Assembly (NCBI GenBank): GCA_018268915.1
Contig: JAFDVQ010000006.1
Span: 992,001 to 1,056,000, forward strand
DNA length: 64,000 nucleotides
Source: Acidobacteriota bacterium
GTDB lineage: Bacteria > Acidobacteriota > Terriglobia > Terriglobales > Acidobacteriaceae
Reading direction: 5' to 3'
Position 1 is the first letter of the stretch, and each line of letters opens with the position of its first letter. Position numbers and translations under genes: made by a program. A model generated the notes under the pieces. That model had not been told where the DNA came from. It ran no database searches and worked only from the letters and a program-made list of their open reading frames with translations. Positions 9,485 through 17,065 of this stretch are shown here, piece after piece.

Positions 9485-10345
9485 ATGGAATTGCCAAACG
9501 AACAGCCGATGGTTGCTGATCCAAGCCAGCAGTTAGTGGACTTTACTCCTGAGCAGAGGGAACTTCGGCGAGCACCAATTGCTCCGGTGTGGCACACGGT
9601 ACTGCTCATCGCGGTGATCATCTCGGTGTCGGCTCTGGGGTTCATGAGGCACACAGGACCACATGGAGCGGTGGTGGTGAACAGGCTTCACACCTACGGC
9701 ACCACGGCAATTCTGGAGCTTGTGCTGATTGGGTGGGTTGCGCTGGGGGTAAAGATTCGCGGGCTCAGGCTGCGCTCCCTTTTCGGAAAGGTGTCGATCA
9801 GCGTGAAGGCGATCCTGGTCGATTTCGGCATTGCGATCGTCTTCTGGATTCTCTCGATGATGGCACTCGCAACGGTGGCCATGATGTGGATCAGCATCGA
9901 GTCGTGGATCACGCACAAGCCAATTCCAATCCAGACGGACAGGAGTGGAACGCCGACGATGCCGAACCCGCGAGACGACCGGGCAGCGAAGGCCGTTGTG
10001 CAGTTGGCTCCGCAGAATGCGAAGGAAGTGGCATGTTGGCTGCTCTTGTGCGCACTGGTGGGTGTTGCGGAAGAGCTGGTTTTTCGCGGCTATTTGCAAA
10101 CGCAATTCACTGCGTGGGCAAAGGGAGCGGCTGCTGCAGGCGTGGTGTTCTCTGCGATGACATTCGGCGCAGCTCATGGATACGAAGGAGCACGAGCGAT
10201 GTTCATGCTCACAGTGTTCGGAGCGTTCTTCAGTCTGCTTGCTCTCTTCAGAAGAAATCTTCGCGCAGGAATCTTTGCTCATTCATGGCATGACGCAGTT
10301 GCGGGATTGGCAGTGGCACTTCTTCACTCGAGACACGTTCTGTGA
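9485..10345 (+). CDS. CPBP family intramembrane metalloprotease
   Basis: A 286-residue multi-pass membrane protein. Hydrophobic segments lie at about residues 37-55, 75-90, 105-135, 180-195, 215-230 and 240-285. The C-terminal CPBP (Rce1-like) domain shows the three catalytic motifs: EELVFRGYLQ, FGAAHGYEG and HSWHDAVAG. Members cleave prenylated proteins in eukaryotes; in bacteria they have been linked to bacteriocin immunity and other membrane proteolysis. The N-terminal 35 residues are cytosolic and proline-rich. It lies 46 bp after sdaA and no substrate is suggested by its neighbours. Confidence 0.88.
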   Translation: MELPNEQPMVADPSQQLVDFTPEQRELRRAPIAPVWHTVLLIAVIISVSALGFMRHTGPHGAVVVNRLHTYGTTAILELVLIGWVALGVKIRGLRLRSLFGKVSISVKAILVDFGIAIVFWILSMMALATVAMMWISIESWITHKPIPIQTDRSGTPTMPNPRDDRAAKAVVQLAPQNAKEVACWLLLCALVGVAEELVFRGYLQTQFTAWAKGAAAAGVVFSAMTFGAAHGYEGARAMFMLTVFGAFFSLLALFRRNLRAGIFAHSWHDAVAGLAVALLHSRHVL

Positions 10346-10414
10346 TGAGAAGAAAGTGGAGGGCCAGGTCGAGGAGGTTGTTGCCACTTTTTCCACTCCG
10401 TCGTCGTTTTTTTC

Positions 10415-10443
10415 TTGACACTGACTCCGCATGAAACTATACA
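10415..10443 (+). promoter_or_regulatory. Consensus sigma-70 promoter
   Basis: A perfect -35 TTGACA (10415-10420), a 17-base spacer and a near-perfect -10 TATACA (10438-10443). Transcription should start near 10450, about 58 bases before the lysine-rich microprotein start codon. It is one of the most consensus-like promoters in the window. Confidence 0.8.
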
Positions 10444-10452
10444 TTTCCTCAA

Positions 10453-10470
10453 CTGCAACAAATGTTGCAG
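10453..10470. promoter_or_regulatory. Perfect inverted repeat at the transcription start region
   Basis: CTGCAACA-AA-TGTTGCAG is an 18-base perfect dyad lying 9 bases after the -10 box of the preceding promoter. It could be a repressor operator or, in the RNA, a small 5'-end hairpin. Nothing in the sequence decides between the two. Confidence 0.65.
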
Positions 10471-10507
10471 AACTCGATGCAAACCATCGAAAAGGGAGAA
10501 TAGGCAA

Positions 10508-10579
10508 ATGGCAACTAAGAAAGCAGCCAAGAAGGCACCCGCAAAGAAGGCCGCGAAGAAGACCGCGAAGAAGAAGTAA
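10508..10579 (+). CDS. 23-residue lysine/alanine-rich microprotein (histone H1-like tail)
   Basis: The product reads MATKKAAKKAPAKKAAKKTAKKK: 12 lysines and 8 alanines in 23 residues, built of AAKK-type repeats like the C-terminal tails of histone H1 and bacterial H1-like proteins. An AGGGAG lies 9 bases before the ATG. The gene has its own consensus promoter upstream and a 16-bp perfect terminator 25 bases after the stop, so it looks like a dedicated, strongly expressed unit and not a stray frame. A nucleic-acid-binding, chromatin-like or polyanion-binding role is inferred from composition only. No similar gene is nearby. Confidence 0.75.
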   Translation: MATKKAAKKAPAKKAAKKTAKKK

Positions 10580-10604
10580 AGCGGGACTCCAACACAAAAG
10601 GCAA

Positions 10605-10643
10605 CACTTCGGGGGACGCTACAGCGTCCCCCGAAGTGTTTTT
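10605..10643 (+). terminator. Strong intrinsic terminator
   Basis: A perfect 16-bp inverted repeat (arms 10605-10620 and 10623-10638, starting CACTTCGGGGGACGCT) followed by TTTTT. It ends the microprotein transcript 25 bases after the stop codon and separates it from rsmE. Confidence 0.92.
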
Positions 10644-10675
10644 GCGTATCAACGAAAGGTGCATGAATAAAGGCG

Positions 10676-11425
10676 ATGACGCGACGTCGATGGATTGCAG
10701 AACGGTGGGATGAAGCAACAGCAAGCCTGAGTGGAGCGCAGGCGGAACATTTAATTCGCGTGCTGCGCGTGCAAGAAGGAGCGGAGGCAGACGTGGTTGC
10801 GGGAGGCCACGTGTTCCATGCTGAGGTGGCCGGATTCTCGGACGGAGGAGGAGGCAGGACTGCGGAGGTGAGGTTCAATTTGCTCGCCGAGGTCGAGTCG
10901 GAGCCCGCAATGCCCATTACGCTGGTAATGTCTGTTTTCAAGTTCGATCACATGGAGTGGGCGATCGAGAAAGCGACTGAGTTGGGAGTCGCAGCGGTTG
11001 TTCCTGTGATTGCGAGAAGGACCGACAAGCATCTCGCGCAGGCTGCGATGAAGCGAGTTGAGAGATGGCGGCGCATCGCGCACGAGGCTTCGCAGCAGTC
11101 GCGGCGATCGGATGTGCCGACTATTGCGGACCCGATCAAGCTGCCGGAGCGAGTCAAGGCAGCTTCAAATCTGCGCAGAGTGGTGCTGGCTGAACAGGAG
11201 CGTGGGACAACGCTTCGCGTGTTTCTTCAAGAGGCGATTGCGAGCGCCGGTGCGGAGATGCCGGAGCTTGAGCTCGCGATCGGGCCTGAGGGCGGCTGGG
11301 CTCCGGAAGAAGCAGCACTCTTTGATGCGAATGGATGGAGCGCGGTTTCTTTGGGTCCGCGGATACTGAGAGCAGAGACGGCGGCGATTGCAGCACTGGC
11401 GGTGGTGGGGTCAATGGTGGAGTAG
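10676..11425 (+). CDS. rsmE: 16S rRNA (uracil-1498-N3)-methyltransferase
   Basis: A 249-residue SPOUT-class methyltransferase that methylates U1498 in helix 44 of 16S rRNA. The N-terminal PUA-like domain covers about residues 1-70 (LSGAQAEHLIRVLRVQEGAEADVV). The SPOUT domain has KFDHMEWAIEKATELGVAAVVPVIARRT and the knot signatures LAIGPEGGWAPEEAALF and SLGPRILRAETAAIAAL. It starts 33 bp after the preceding terminator with an AAAGG-type site, so it has its own transcript or reads through weakly. Family call is firm. Confidence 0.95.
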   Translation: MTRRRWIAERWDEATASLSGAQAEHLIRVLRVQEGAEADVVAGGHVFHAEVAGFSDGGGGRTAEVRFNLLAEVESEPAMPITLVMSVFKFDHMEWAIEKATELGVAAVVPVIARRTDKHLAQAAMKRVERWRRIAHEASQQSRRSDVPTIADPIKLPERVKAASNLRRVVLAEQERGTTLRVFLQEAIASAGAEMPELELAIGPEGGWAPEEAALFDANGWSAVSLGPRILRAETAAIAALAVVGSMVE

Positions 11426-11556
11426 CTGGATTGTATCCCAGGACTTAGAATCGGGACCTCCACCCCACGAACGGGAGAATGTTCGCGGGGACGGGAGCTG
11501 GAGCACCCCAGCCTCCTGGATGAATAGAAACACTACGAAGATCTTGATTCGCTGAC

Positions 11557-13188
11557 CTATAGAGAGACACCGCGTTTCCAGGGGATGAAGTCGTTCTGGC
11601 CAAACTCCTCTGCTTTGGTGAGGCGATTCCCGCTTGCCACGTCGATGCACAGGTCAAGGAGCTGACCGGCACACTTAGAAATGGTCGTCTCTCCTGTGAC
11701 GATGCCGCCTGCATTGAAGTCGATGATGTCGGCCATGCGCTCGGCGAGCTGCGAGTTGGTGGAGATCTTCATGACAGGTGCAACCGGATTGCCTGTGGGT
11801 GTGCCGAGGCCGGTGGTGAAGAGAACGAGATTGGCGCCTGCGCCAGCCTGTGCCGTTACGCATTCGACATCGTTGCCAGGCGTGCAGAGAAGTGTGAGCC
11901 CCGGTGTCTTAGCGTATTGCGGAAAGTCGAGGACGTCGCGGACTGGGGCGATGCCACCTTTGCGCGCGGCTCCGGCAGACTTGATGGCATCGGTGATGAG
12001 GCCGTCTTCGATGTTGCCGGGTGATGGATTCATCTCAAATCCGGAGTGCACTGCCTTGGCGCGAGCGGAGTAGGCCTGCATCAGGTCGTAGAAGCGCTGT
12101 GCGAGCTGGTCTGATGCGCAGCGGTTGATGAGTTCCTGTTCGACGCCATGGAGCTCCGGGAATTCACTGAGGATGGATTTGCCGCCGAGCTCACCGAGAA
12201 GATCGGAGATGTAGCCGAGGGCAGGATTGGCGGAGATGCCGCTGAAGCCGTCAGAGCCACCGCATTTGAGTCCGACAGTCAGCGCGGAGAGTGGCGCGGG
12301 TGCGCGCGTGACGCGATTGGCTTCTACGAGTCCTGCGAAGGTTTGCTCGAGGGCGCCGGTCATAAGAACAGTCTCGCGGCCGGAGCGCTGCTGATCGAAG
12401 AAGAGGACCGGCTTGGTAAGTTTGGGATCGCGGGCGCGTAGCTCGTCCATCAGCATGGAAGATTGCGCATTCTGGCATCCGAGGCTGAGGACGGTGGCTC
12501 CGGCGACGTTTGGGTGGTGAATGTATCCGGCTAGAAGACCGCAGAGCGCCTGGGCGTCCTGGCGCGTGCCGCCACAGCCGCCCTGGTGGGTGAGGAAGCG
12601 AATGCCATCGACGTTCGGAAAGATGCGATCGGTGCGTGATGACGCTTCGTGCGAGTTGCCATTGGATGTCTTCGACTGTTGCGAGATCATCTGGCGGACG
12701 AGCGGGCGATAGCTGTTGTGCGAGCTGCCGTAGCCGAGTTCTTCTTCGAGAGCTTCCCGCATGCGGTCGACGTTACGGTTCTCGCAGAAGACAAGAGGAA
12801 GGACCAGCCAATAGTTTCGCGTGCCTACTTGGCCGTCGGCGCGGTGATAGCCCATGAAGGTGCGTGAGGTCCAGGCCGACGCGTCAGGAAGCTCGAAGGA
12901 GACGGGATGACGTTCTGCACTATATCCGCCGGCCCGATGACGAATGTTGCGAGTGGAGAGGAGGCCTCCGCGAGCGATAGGTTGCGTGGCTTCTCCGACG
13001 ACCATGCCGTACATGATGACGACATCGCCGGGCTTGAGGTCCACCAGCGCAAGCTTCTGTTTGGCAGGGATGTTCTCTGTGACGACACAGGAGGATGAGC
13101 CGTAGTGAACCGTGACGCCAGGGGTAAGAGGCGAGAGAGCGACGAGGACATTGTCGCGCGGATCGATCTGCAGGACGTTATCGGGCAT
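11557..13188 (-). CDS. UxaA-type altronate/galactarate dehydratase family protein
   Basis: A 543-residue protein. The N-terminal SAF-like domain (about residues 1-90) contains [20 protein letters not shown]. The larger catalytic part has [36 protein letters not shown]-like [38 protein letters not shown] and [19 protein letters not shown]. Enzymes of this family dehydrate D-altronate or galactarate to keto-deoxy acids using iron or manganese. It is divergent from a zinc dehydrogenase of the L-galactonate type, which suggests uptake and breakdown of a hexonate or hexuronate. The exact substrate cannot be fixed. There is no uxaB, uxaC or kinase in the window. Confidence 0.88.
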   Translation of the reverse strand: MPDNVLQIDPRDNVLVALSPLTPGVTVHYGSSSCVVTENIPAKQKLALVDLKPGDVVIMYGMVVGEATQPIARGGLLSTRNIRHRAGGYSAERHPVSFELPDASAWTSRTFMGYHRADGQVGTRNYWLVLPLVFCENRNVDRMREALEEELGYGSSHNSYRPLVRQMISQQSKTSNGNSHEASSRTDRIFPNVDGIRFLTHQGGCGGTRQDAQALCGLLAGYIHHPNVAGATVLSLGCQNAQSSMLMDELRARDPKLTKPVLFFDQQRSGRETVLMTGALEQTFAGLVEANRVTRAPAPLSALTVGLKCGGSDGFSGISANPALGYISDLLGELGGKSILSEFPELHGVEQELINRCASDQLAQRFYDLMQAYSARAKAVHSGFEMNPSPGNIEDGLITDAIKSAGAARKGGIAPVRDVLDFPQYAKTPGLTLLCTPGNDVECVTAQAGAGANLVLFTTGLGTPTGNPVAPVMKISTNSQLAERMADIIDFNAGGIVTGETTISKCAGQLLDLCIDVASGNRLTKAEEFGQNDFIPWKRGVSL

Positions 13189-13302
13189 CTAGAACCTTGG
13201 AGGAGCGGAGTGGGAATCAAGCGTTCTTGGCAAGGATACAACTTGGGGAACCGACAAGCCGGGGCCGGTTCGCTATCATCGAGAGTTCGCAGGAGTGACG
13301 AG

Positions 13303-14313
13303 ATGAAAGCGATTGTGCTGGAAGGTCCGGGTAAGGCGAGGGTGCAGAATGGTCCAGAGCCGCGTCGCGTCGAGCGTGAGGTGTTGCTGCAGGTACGGAA
13401 AGTGGGGCTATGCGGTAGCGACCTGAATTCGTACAGGGGTCGTAATCCTCTGGTGACATATCCACGTATCCCCGGGCATGAAATTGCTGCGACCGTGGTG
13501 GATTCGGTATCGCATGCGGAGTGGCCTGCTGGGACGAACGTGACTCTGTCGCCGTACCGGGGCTGCGGCAGATGCGCGGCGTGCCAACGAGGACGTCCGA
13601 ATGCGTGCAAGGATAACGAGACGATGGGGGTGCAAAGGGACGGCGCGCTCACTGAGTTCATCAGCGCGCCGGTGGAGAAACTGTTTCGCGCCGACCTTTC
13701 GCTAAAGGAGCTTTGCCTGGTTGAACCGTTGACGGTGGGATTTCACGCGGTCTCACGCGGACGCGTGAGTGCGAAAGACACGGTTGCCGTCTTTGGTTGT
13801 GGAGGTGTGGGGCTCGGGGCAATTGCTGGAGCAGCATTCAGGGGAGCACGCGTGATCGGAATCGATGTGGATGATGCGAAGCTGGAGACGGCGAAGACGT
13901 CTGGTGCATCGGATGGTATCAATTCGAAGAAGAGCGACGTACACGAGAGACTCGCGGAGCTGACAAAGGGGCGGGGGCCGGATGTCGTGATCGAGGCGAT
14001 CGGATTGCCCGCAACTTATCGGTCAGCTGTAGAAGAAGTCGCATATGCGGGACGCGTGGTGTACATCGGATGGGCGAAGGAGCAGGTTGTGTACGAGACG
14101 CGGCCTTTTGTGCACAAAGAATTGGACATCATGGGTTCGCGCAACGCCATGCCGGAAGATTTCACAGAAGTGATCAGGATGCTGGAGGCGAAGAGATTTC
14201 CTGTCGACCAAGCTGTCACGCACACCGTGCGAATTGAGGAGACGCCAGAAATTCTAGAGGCGTGGCATCGCGAGCCGGAGCGGTTTACGAAGATCATGGT
14301 GGATGTGAGCTGA
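13303..14313 (+). CDS. Zinc-dependent medium-chain dehydrogenase (L-galactonate/threonine dehydrogenase-like)
   Basis: A 336-residue MDR-superfamily enzyme. Catalytic zinc ligands are in [10 protein letters not shown] (Cys) and PGHEIAAT (His-Glu); the structural zinc lobe is [22 protein letters not shown]. The Rossmann motif is [26 protein letters not shown]. The text [30 protein letters not shown] resembles LgoD/YjjN, the NAD-dependent L-galactonate 5-dehydrogenase that yields tagaturonate, two steps before altronate dehydratase. The ATG at 13303 has AGGAG 8 bases upstream; the open frame extends 66 codons further but overlaps the divergent gene. Substrate assignment is inferred from the pairing. 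Confidence 0.85.
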   Translation: MKAIVLEGPGKARVQNGPEPRRVEREVLLQVRKVGLCGSDLNSYRGRNPLVTYPRIPGHEIAATVVDSVSHAEWPAGTNVTLSPYRGCGRCAACQRGRPNACKDNETMGVQRDGALTEFISAPVEKLFRADLSLKELCLVEPLTVGFHAVSRGRVSAKDTVAVFGCGGVGLGAIAGAAFRGARVIGIDVDDAKLETAKTSGASDGINSKKSDVHERLAELTKGRGPDVVIEAIGLPATYRSAVEEVAYAGRVVYIGWAKEQVVYETRPFVHKELDIMGSRNAMPEDFTEVIRMLEAKRFPVDQAVTHTVRIEETPEILEAWHREPERFTKIMVDVS

Positions 14314-14368
14314 TGGTTCGGCAGAGACGCGAGAGCGTAACTCAGTGCTGAAGCCTTTTCCACCAGCC

Positions 14369-15088
14369 CTAGAGGTGCGCGAAATGGAGAAAGAGACCCG
14401 CGAGTGCGCCGCCCGCGAGAGGCCCGAGGACTGGGATTGGAGCATAGCTCCAGTTGGAACCGCCCTTGCCCGGGATGGGGAGGATGGCGTGGACAATGCG
14501 TGGCCCTAGGTCGCGCGCGGGGTTAATGGCGTAGCCGGTGGTTCCGCCCAATGAGAGACCGATACCCCAGACGAGGCTGGCAACTAGCCACTGGCCTACT
14601 CCGGCAGACGGCGAGACGCCGTGAGAAAAGATCGAGTTCGCGACGAGGACCAGAACCATGGTGCCTATGACTTCGCTGACGAAGTTCGCGGATGGATGAT
14701 TAATTGCGCCGCTGGTACAGAAGATGCCAAGCTTGGCTCCTGGGTCGGGCGTGAGAGACCAGTGCGGGGCGAAGTGCAGAGCCATGATGGATGCTCCGCA
14801 GATGGCGCCAAGAAATTGCGCAGACCAGATGGAGAGAAGTTGCGAGTAGTTGCCGCCGACGATGGCTGTCGATAACGTGATGGCCGGGTTGAGATTGGCT
14901 CCTGGGCTGCCGAATGCCTGGGCAACGAGGACTCCGCAGAGGACGGCGATGGCCCAGCCAGTGGTGACAACCATCCATCCGGCGTCAGCAGCATATGTAC
15001 GGCGGAGGGTGACGTTGGCGCAGACACCGTTACCGAGAAGGATCAGGACTAGAGTTCCCAGGAACTCACCAAACCAGACGGAGTGCAT
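14369..15088 (-). CDS. glpF: MIP family channel, aquaglyceroporin type
   Basis: A 239-residue six-helix channel with both pore half-helices: GANLNPAITL and AINPARDLGPR. The Asp straight after the second NPAR is the residue that marks glycerol facilitators as opposed to water-only aquaporins. It begins MHSVWFGEFLGTLVLILLGNGVCANV, matching the first helix of GlpF. No glycerol kinase or glycerol-3-phosphate dehydrogenase is adjacent. It is the last gene of a minus-strand run after OsmC and the nucleoside-permease-like gene, 72 bp behind OsmC, and may be co-transcribed. Transport of glycerol or a similar small solute is inferred. Confidence 0.88.
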   Translation of the reverse strand: MHSVWFGEFLGTLVLILLGNGVCANVTLRRTYAADAGWMVVTTGWAIAVLCGVLVAQAFGSPGANLNPAITLSTAIVGGNYSQLLSIWSAQFLGAICGASIMALHFAPHWSLTPDPGAKLGIFCTSGAINHPSANFVSEVIGTMVLVLVANSIFSHGVSPSAGVGQWLVASLVWGIGLSLGGTTGYAINPARDLGPRIVHAILPIPGKGGSNWSYAPIPVLGPLAGGALAGLFLHFAHL

Positions 15089-15160
15089 GCTTTTCTTTCC
15101 TGTTTAATCGCGGATTGAGTGTCGCAGATGGGGAGCGGGTTGGGCAATACGGAACAAGGG

Positions 15161-15586
15161 TCAGGTGTTTGAGATTGTCTTAGCGTCGCATTGAAGCAGT
15201 TTGACGGGCACGGATGCGCGAAGGGTGTTCTGGATTTCTGCGACGGTGTCGGTGTGGCGCATAAGTGCAAGCAAGTCGCCTCGCGAAGCGCTGCCTTCAA
15301 CGAACGCGCTGTAGGAGATGTTCGAGGCCCCTTCGCCTTCGGCGCCAAATTCACCAGCGACCTCGACGCGGATCGAGATCATATCGATATTGCGCTTGCG
15401 AGCCTCACGATAGAGGTCGTTGCAGTAGCAGGTGGCAAGGGCGAGGAAAAGGAGTTCTCCGCCATTGGTGCTGGAGCCTAAGCCTTCCGATTTAGGGGTG
15501 ATGACGAGCGAATGTTCGCGGCCGTTGGTGGCGAGGGTGACGGCGTGGTTGTCGCGGCGGTTTTCGACGATGGCGGAGATCTTCAT
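15161..15586 (-). CDS. OsmC/Ohr family peroxide-protection protein
   Basis: A 141-residue OsmC-like protein. The peroxidatic cysteine lies in GGELLFLALATCYCNDLYREARKRNI, with a second Cys in VKLLQCDAK near the C-terminus; the pair typically reduces organic hydroperoxides. Its start codon overlaps the stop of the upstream gene (ATGA), so the two are translationally coupled. No second domain or signal is present. Confidence 0.88.
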   Translation of the reverse strand: MKISAIVENRRDNHAVTLATNGREHSLVITPKSEGLGSSTNGGELLFLALATCYCNDLYREARKRNIDMISIRVEVAGEFGAEGEGASNISYSAFVEGSASRGDLLALMRHTDTVAEIQNTLRASVPVKLLQCDAKTISNT

Positions 15587-16665
15587 TGAGGTTTAGCAAG
15601 TGTCTCTTGAGTCGTGGGGTGCGTGCCGCTGGAGGCGACTGGATTCTTTGGCCACTGATGCAGCAGAACTTCGGCGACGGCGTGTCCGACTCGGTAGGCG
15701 CCTTCGAGGGCGGGGAGATAAGCGCTGTAGGTTCCGATGCGCTGGTGAGCGAGACTCTCAGCGGCGGTCATTCCGCGAGGCTGCTGGTCATAGTTGCTGA
15801 CGGAACGGAGAACAAGAATGCGATGCCAGTCGGCGCGTCTTACGGCGGCGAGGAACTTTAGAGATTGCAGTGTGCCGGTGTCTTCCATGCCGGTGGTGTT
15901 GAATTGCCCTTTGCCACCGGTGAAGTAGCTGATCCACTCATTGGCCCACGCATCATTCAACTTTCCATGCCAGAAGGTCGAACTGGAGATAGTGTCGCCG
16001 ATGGCGACGAAGGGCGGTCTCTGTGCCGCGGCACCGTCGAACGAGGAGCGGGCAGCTTTCAGAGTGTCACTGTCGGGAAGAGATGTGTTACGGCTGATGG
16101 AGAAGGCCCACTGCGTGAGGGACGCGTCCAGTTCGTAGGCCTGGCCGTCGGGCGGAGTTGCAGGAGGCTCGAAGGGCCGGGTCTTGCGGAGGGGGATGTA
16201 GCCGGTAGACCAGTCTCGCGGAATTTCACGGGAGTCGATCTCATAGCCGAGGTCGCCGTCAACGACGTAGCGGGCCCATGCCGCCGACCCGAGTGAGATG
16301 CAGTTTGGATTGCCGCCTGCGATTCCGGCAACGATCCAGAAAGCGCGGCTGAAGTCGAAGCGAGGGTCGAGACCAACGGCCATTACTGTTGCCGCGGCGT
16401 GCGCAGTACCGGACCCGGTGAGGATCGCCATCTCTCCTTGATTGTTCATCCGGACGGAATGGTAAGCATCCGGCATGGGATAGATCTGATCAAGATGGTC
16501 GCGTTCGACCCAATACTGAAGTTCTCCCGGCGTATCCCCGGTGTCGTTGCCGACCTCAAACATCGTGATCACGACAACCTTGACAGGAATGGCCTTAGGT
16601 CCCGCCGCGCAGCAATGCGAAGTAATGCTCAGAAACAAAATGAGAGCAAGGATGCGATTGATCAT
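15583..16665 (-). CDS. Purine nucleoside permease (NUP) family secreted protein
   Basis: A 360-residue protein with a signal peptide, MINRILALILFLSITSHCCAAG, followed by VKVVVITMFEVGNDTGDTPGELQYWVERD. The pattern continues with GEMAILTGSGTAHAAATVMAVGLDPRFDFSRAFWIVAGIAGGNP and a late NTTGMEDTGTLQSL and LRSVSNYDQQP, typical of the NUP family first described as a fungal purine nucleoside permease. The fold resembles nucleoside phosphorylases, so a periplasmic nucleoside-binding or cleaving role is as likely as transport; only the signal segment is hydrophobic. The ATG at 16665 starts the signal peptide; the frame is open 51 codons upstream. Its stop overlaps the OsmC start. Confidence 0.85.
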   Translation of the reverse strand: MINRILALILFLSITSHCCAAGPKAIPVKVVVITMFEVGNDTGDTPGELQYWVERDHLDQIYPMPDAYHSVRMNNQGEMAILTGSGTAHAAATVMAVGLDPRFDFSRAFWIVAGIAGGNPNCISLGSAAWARYVVDGDLGYEIDSREIPRDWSTGYIPLRKTRPFEPPATPPDGQAYELDASLTQWAFSISRNTSLPDSDTLKAARSSFDGAAAQRPPFVAIGDTISSSTFWHGKLNDAWANEWISYFTGGKGQFNTTGMEDTGTLQSLKFLAAVRRADWHRILVLRSVSNYDQQPRGMTAAESLAHQRIGTYSAYLPALEGAYRVGHAVAEVLLHQWPKNPVASSGTHPTTQETLAKPQ

Positions 16666-17065
16666 TGATCCGATGTTAGTCGAGGGGTAAGGTGGAGCAA
16701 CAAAGTTGAGTTGGCAAGACTTTTTGTCCTTCAATGCACAGCACCAGAATCGTAAATGTGCAAGAGAGAAGCGAGAGAAGTTTATCTGAATGTGGTACGG
16801 AAAAGCCGCTGATTGCACAGGAAATTAATCTGAGTGCGCGACTGGTGTTGCGATAATCTAGAGTCACAAAGACGATAACAGGCCATCCATCCGCTCTTGC
16901 AATCAATAGATGAAAGTTATCTTTGGAAACAGGGATGCGAGGCCATCTGCAGTCCCCATTTTCTGCCCTCCAGCTTAAAGGTCAGAGCCCACCGGGTTAT
17001 GACGCATTTCTTTCCCAAAACAAACGACATTCTTGAACCACAACCTTGAGGAGAACCAAGACGCA
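16666..17065. other. 400-bp divergent intergenic region
   Basis: It separates the NUP-family gene (minus) from the TonB receptor (plus) and should hold both promoters. I see no consensus promoter pair, RNA gene or repeat. The last 35 bases carry GAGGAG (17048-17053) serving the receptor. The only long frames are extensions of the flanking genes. Confidence 0.5.
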
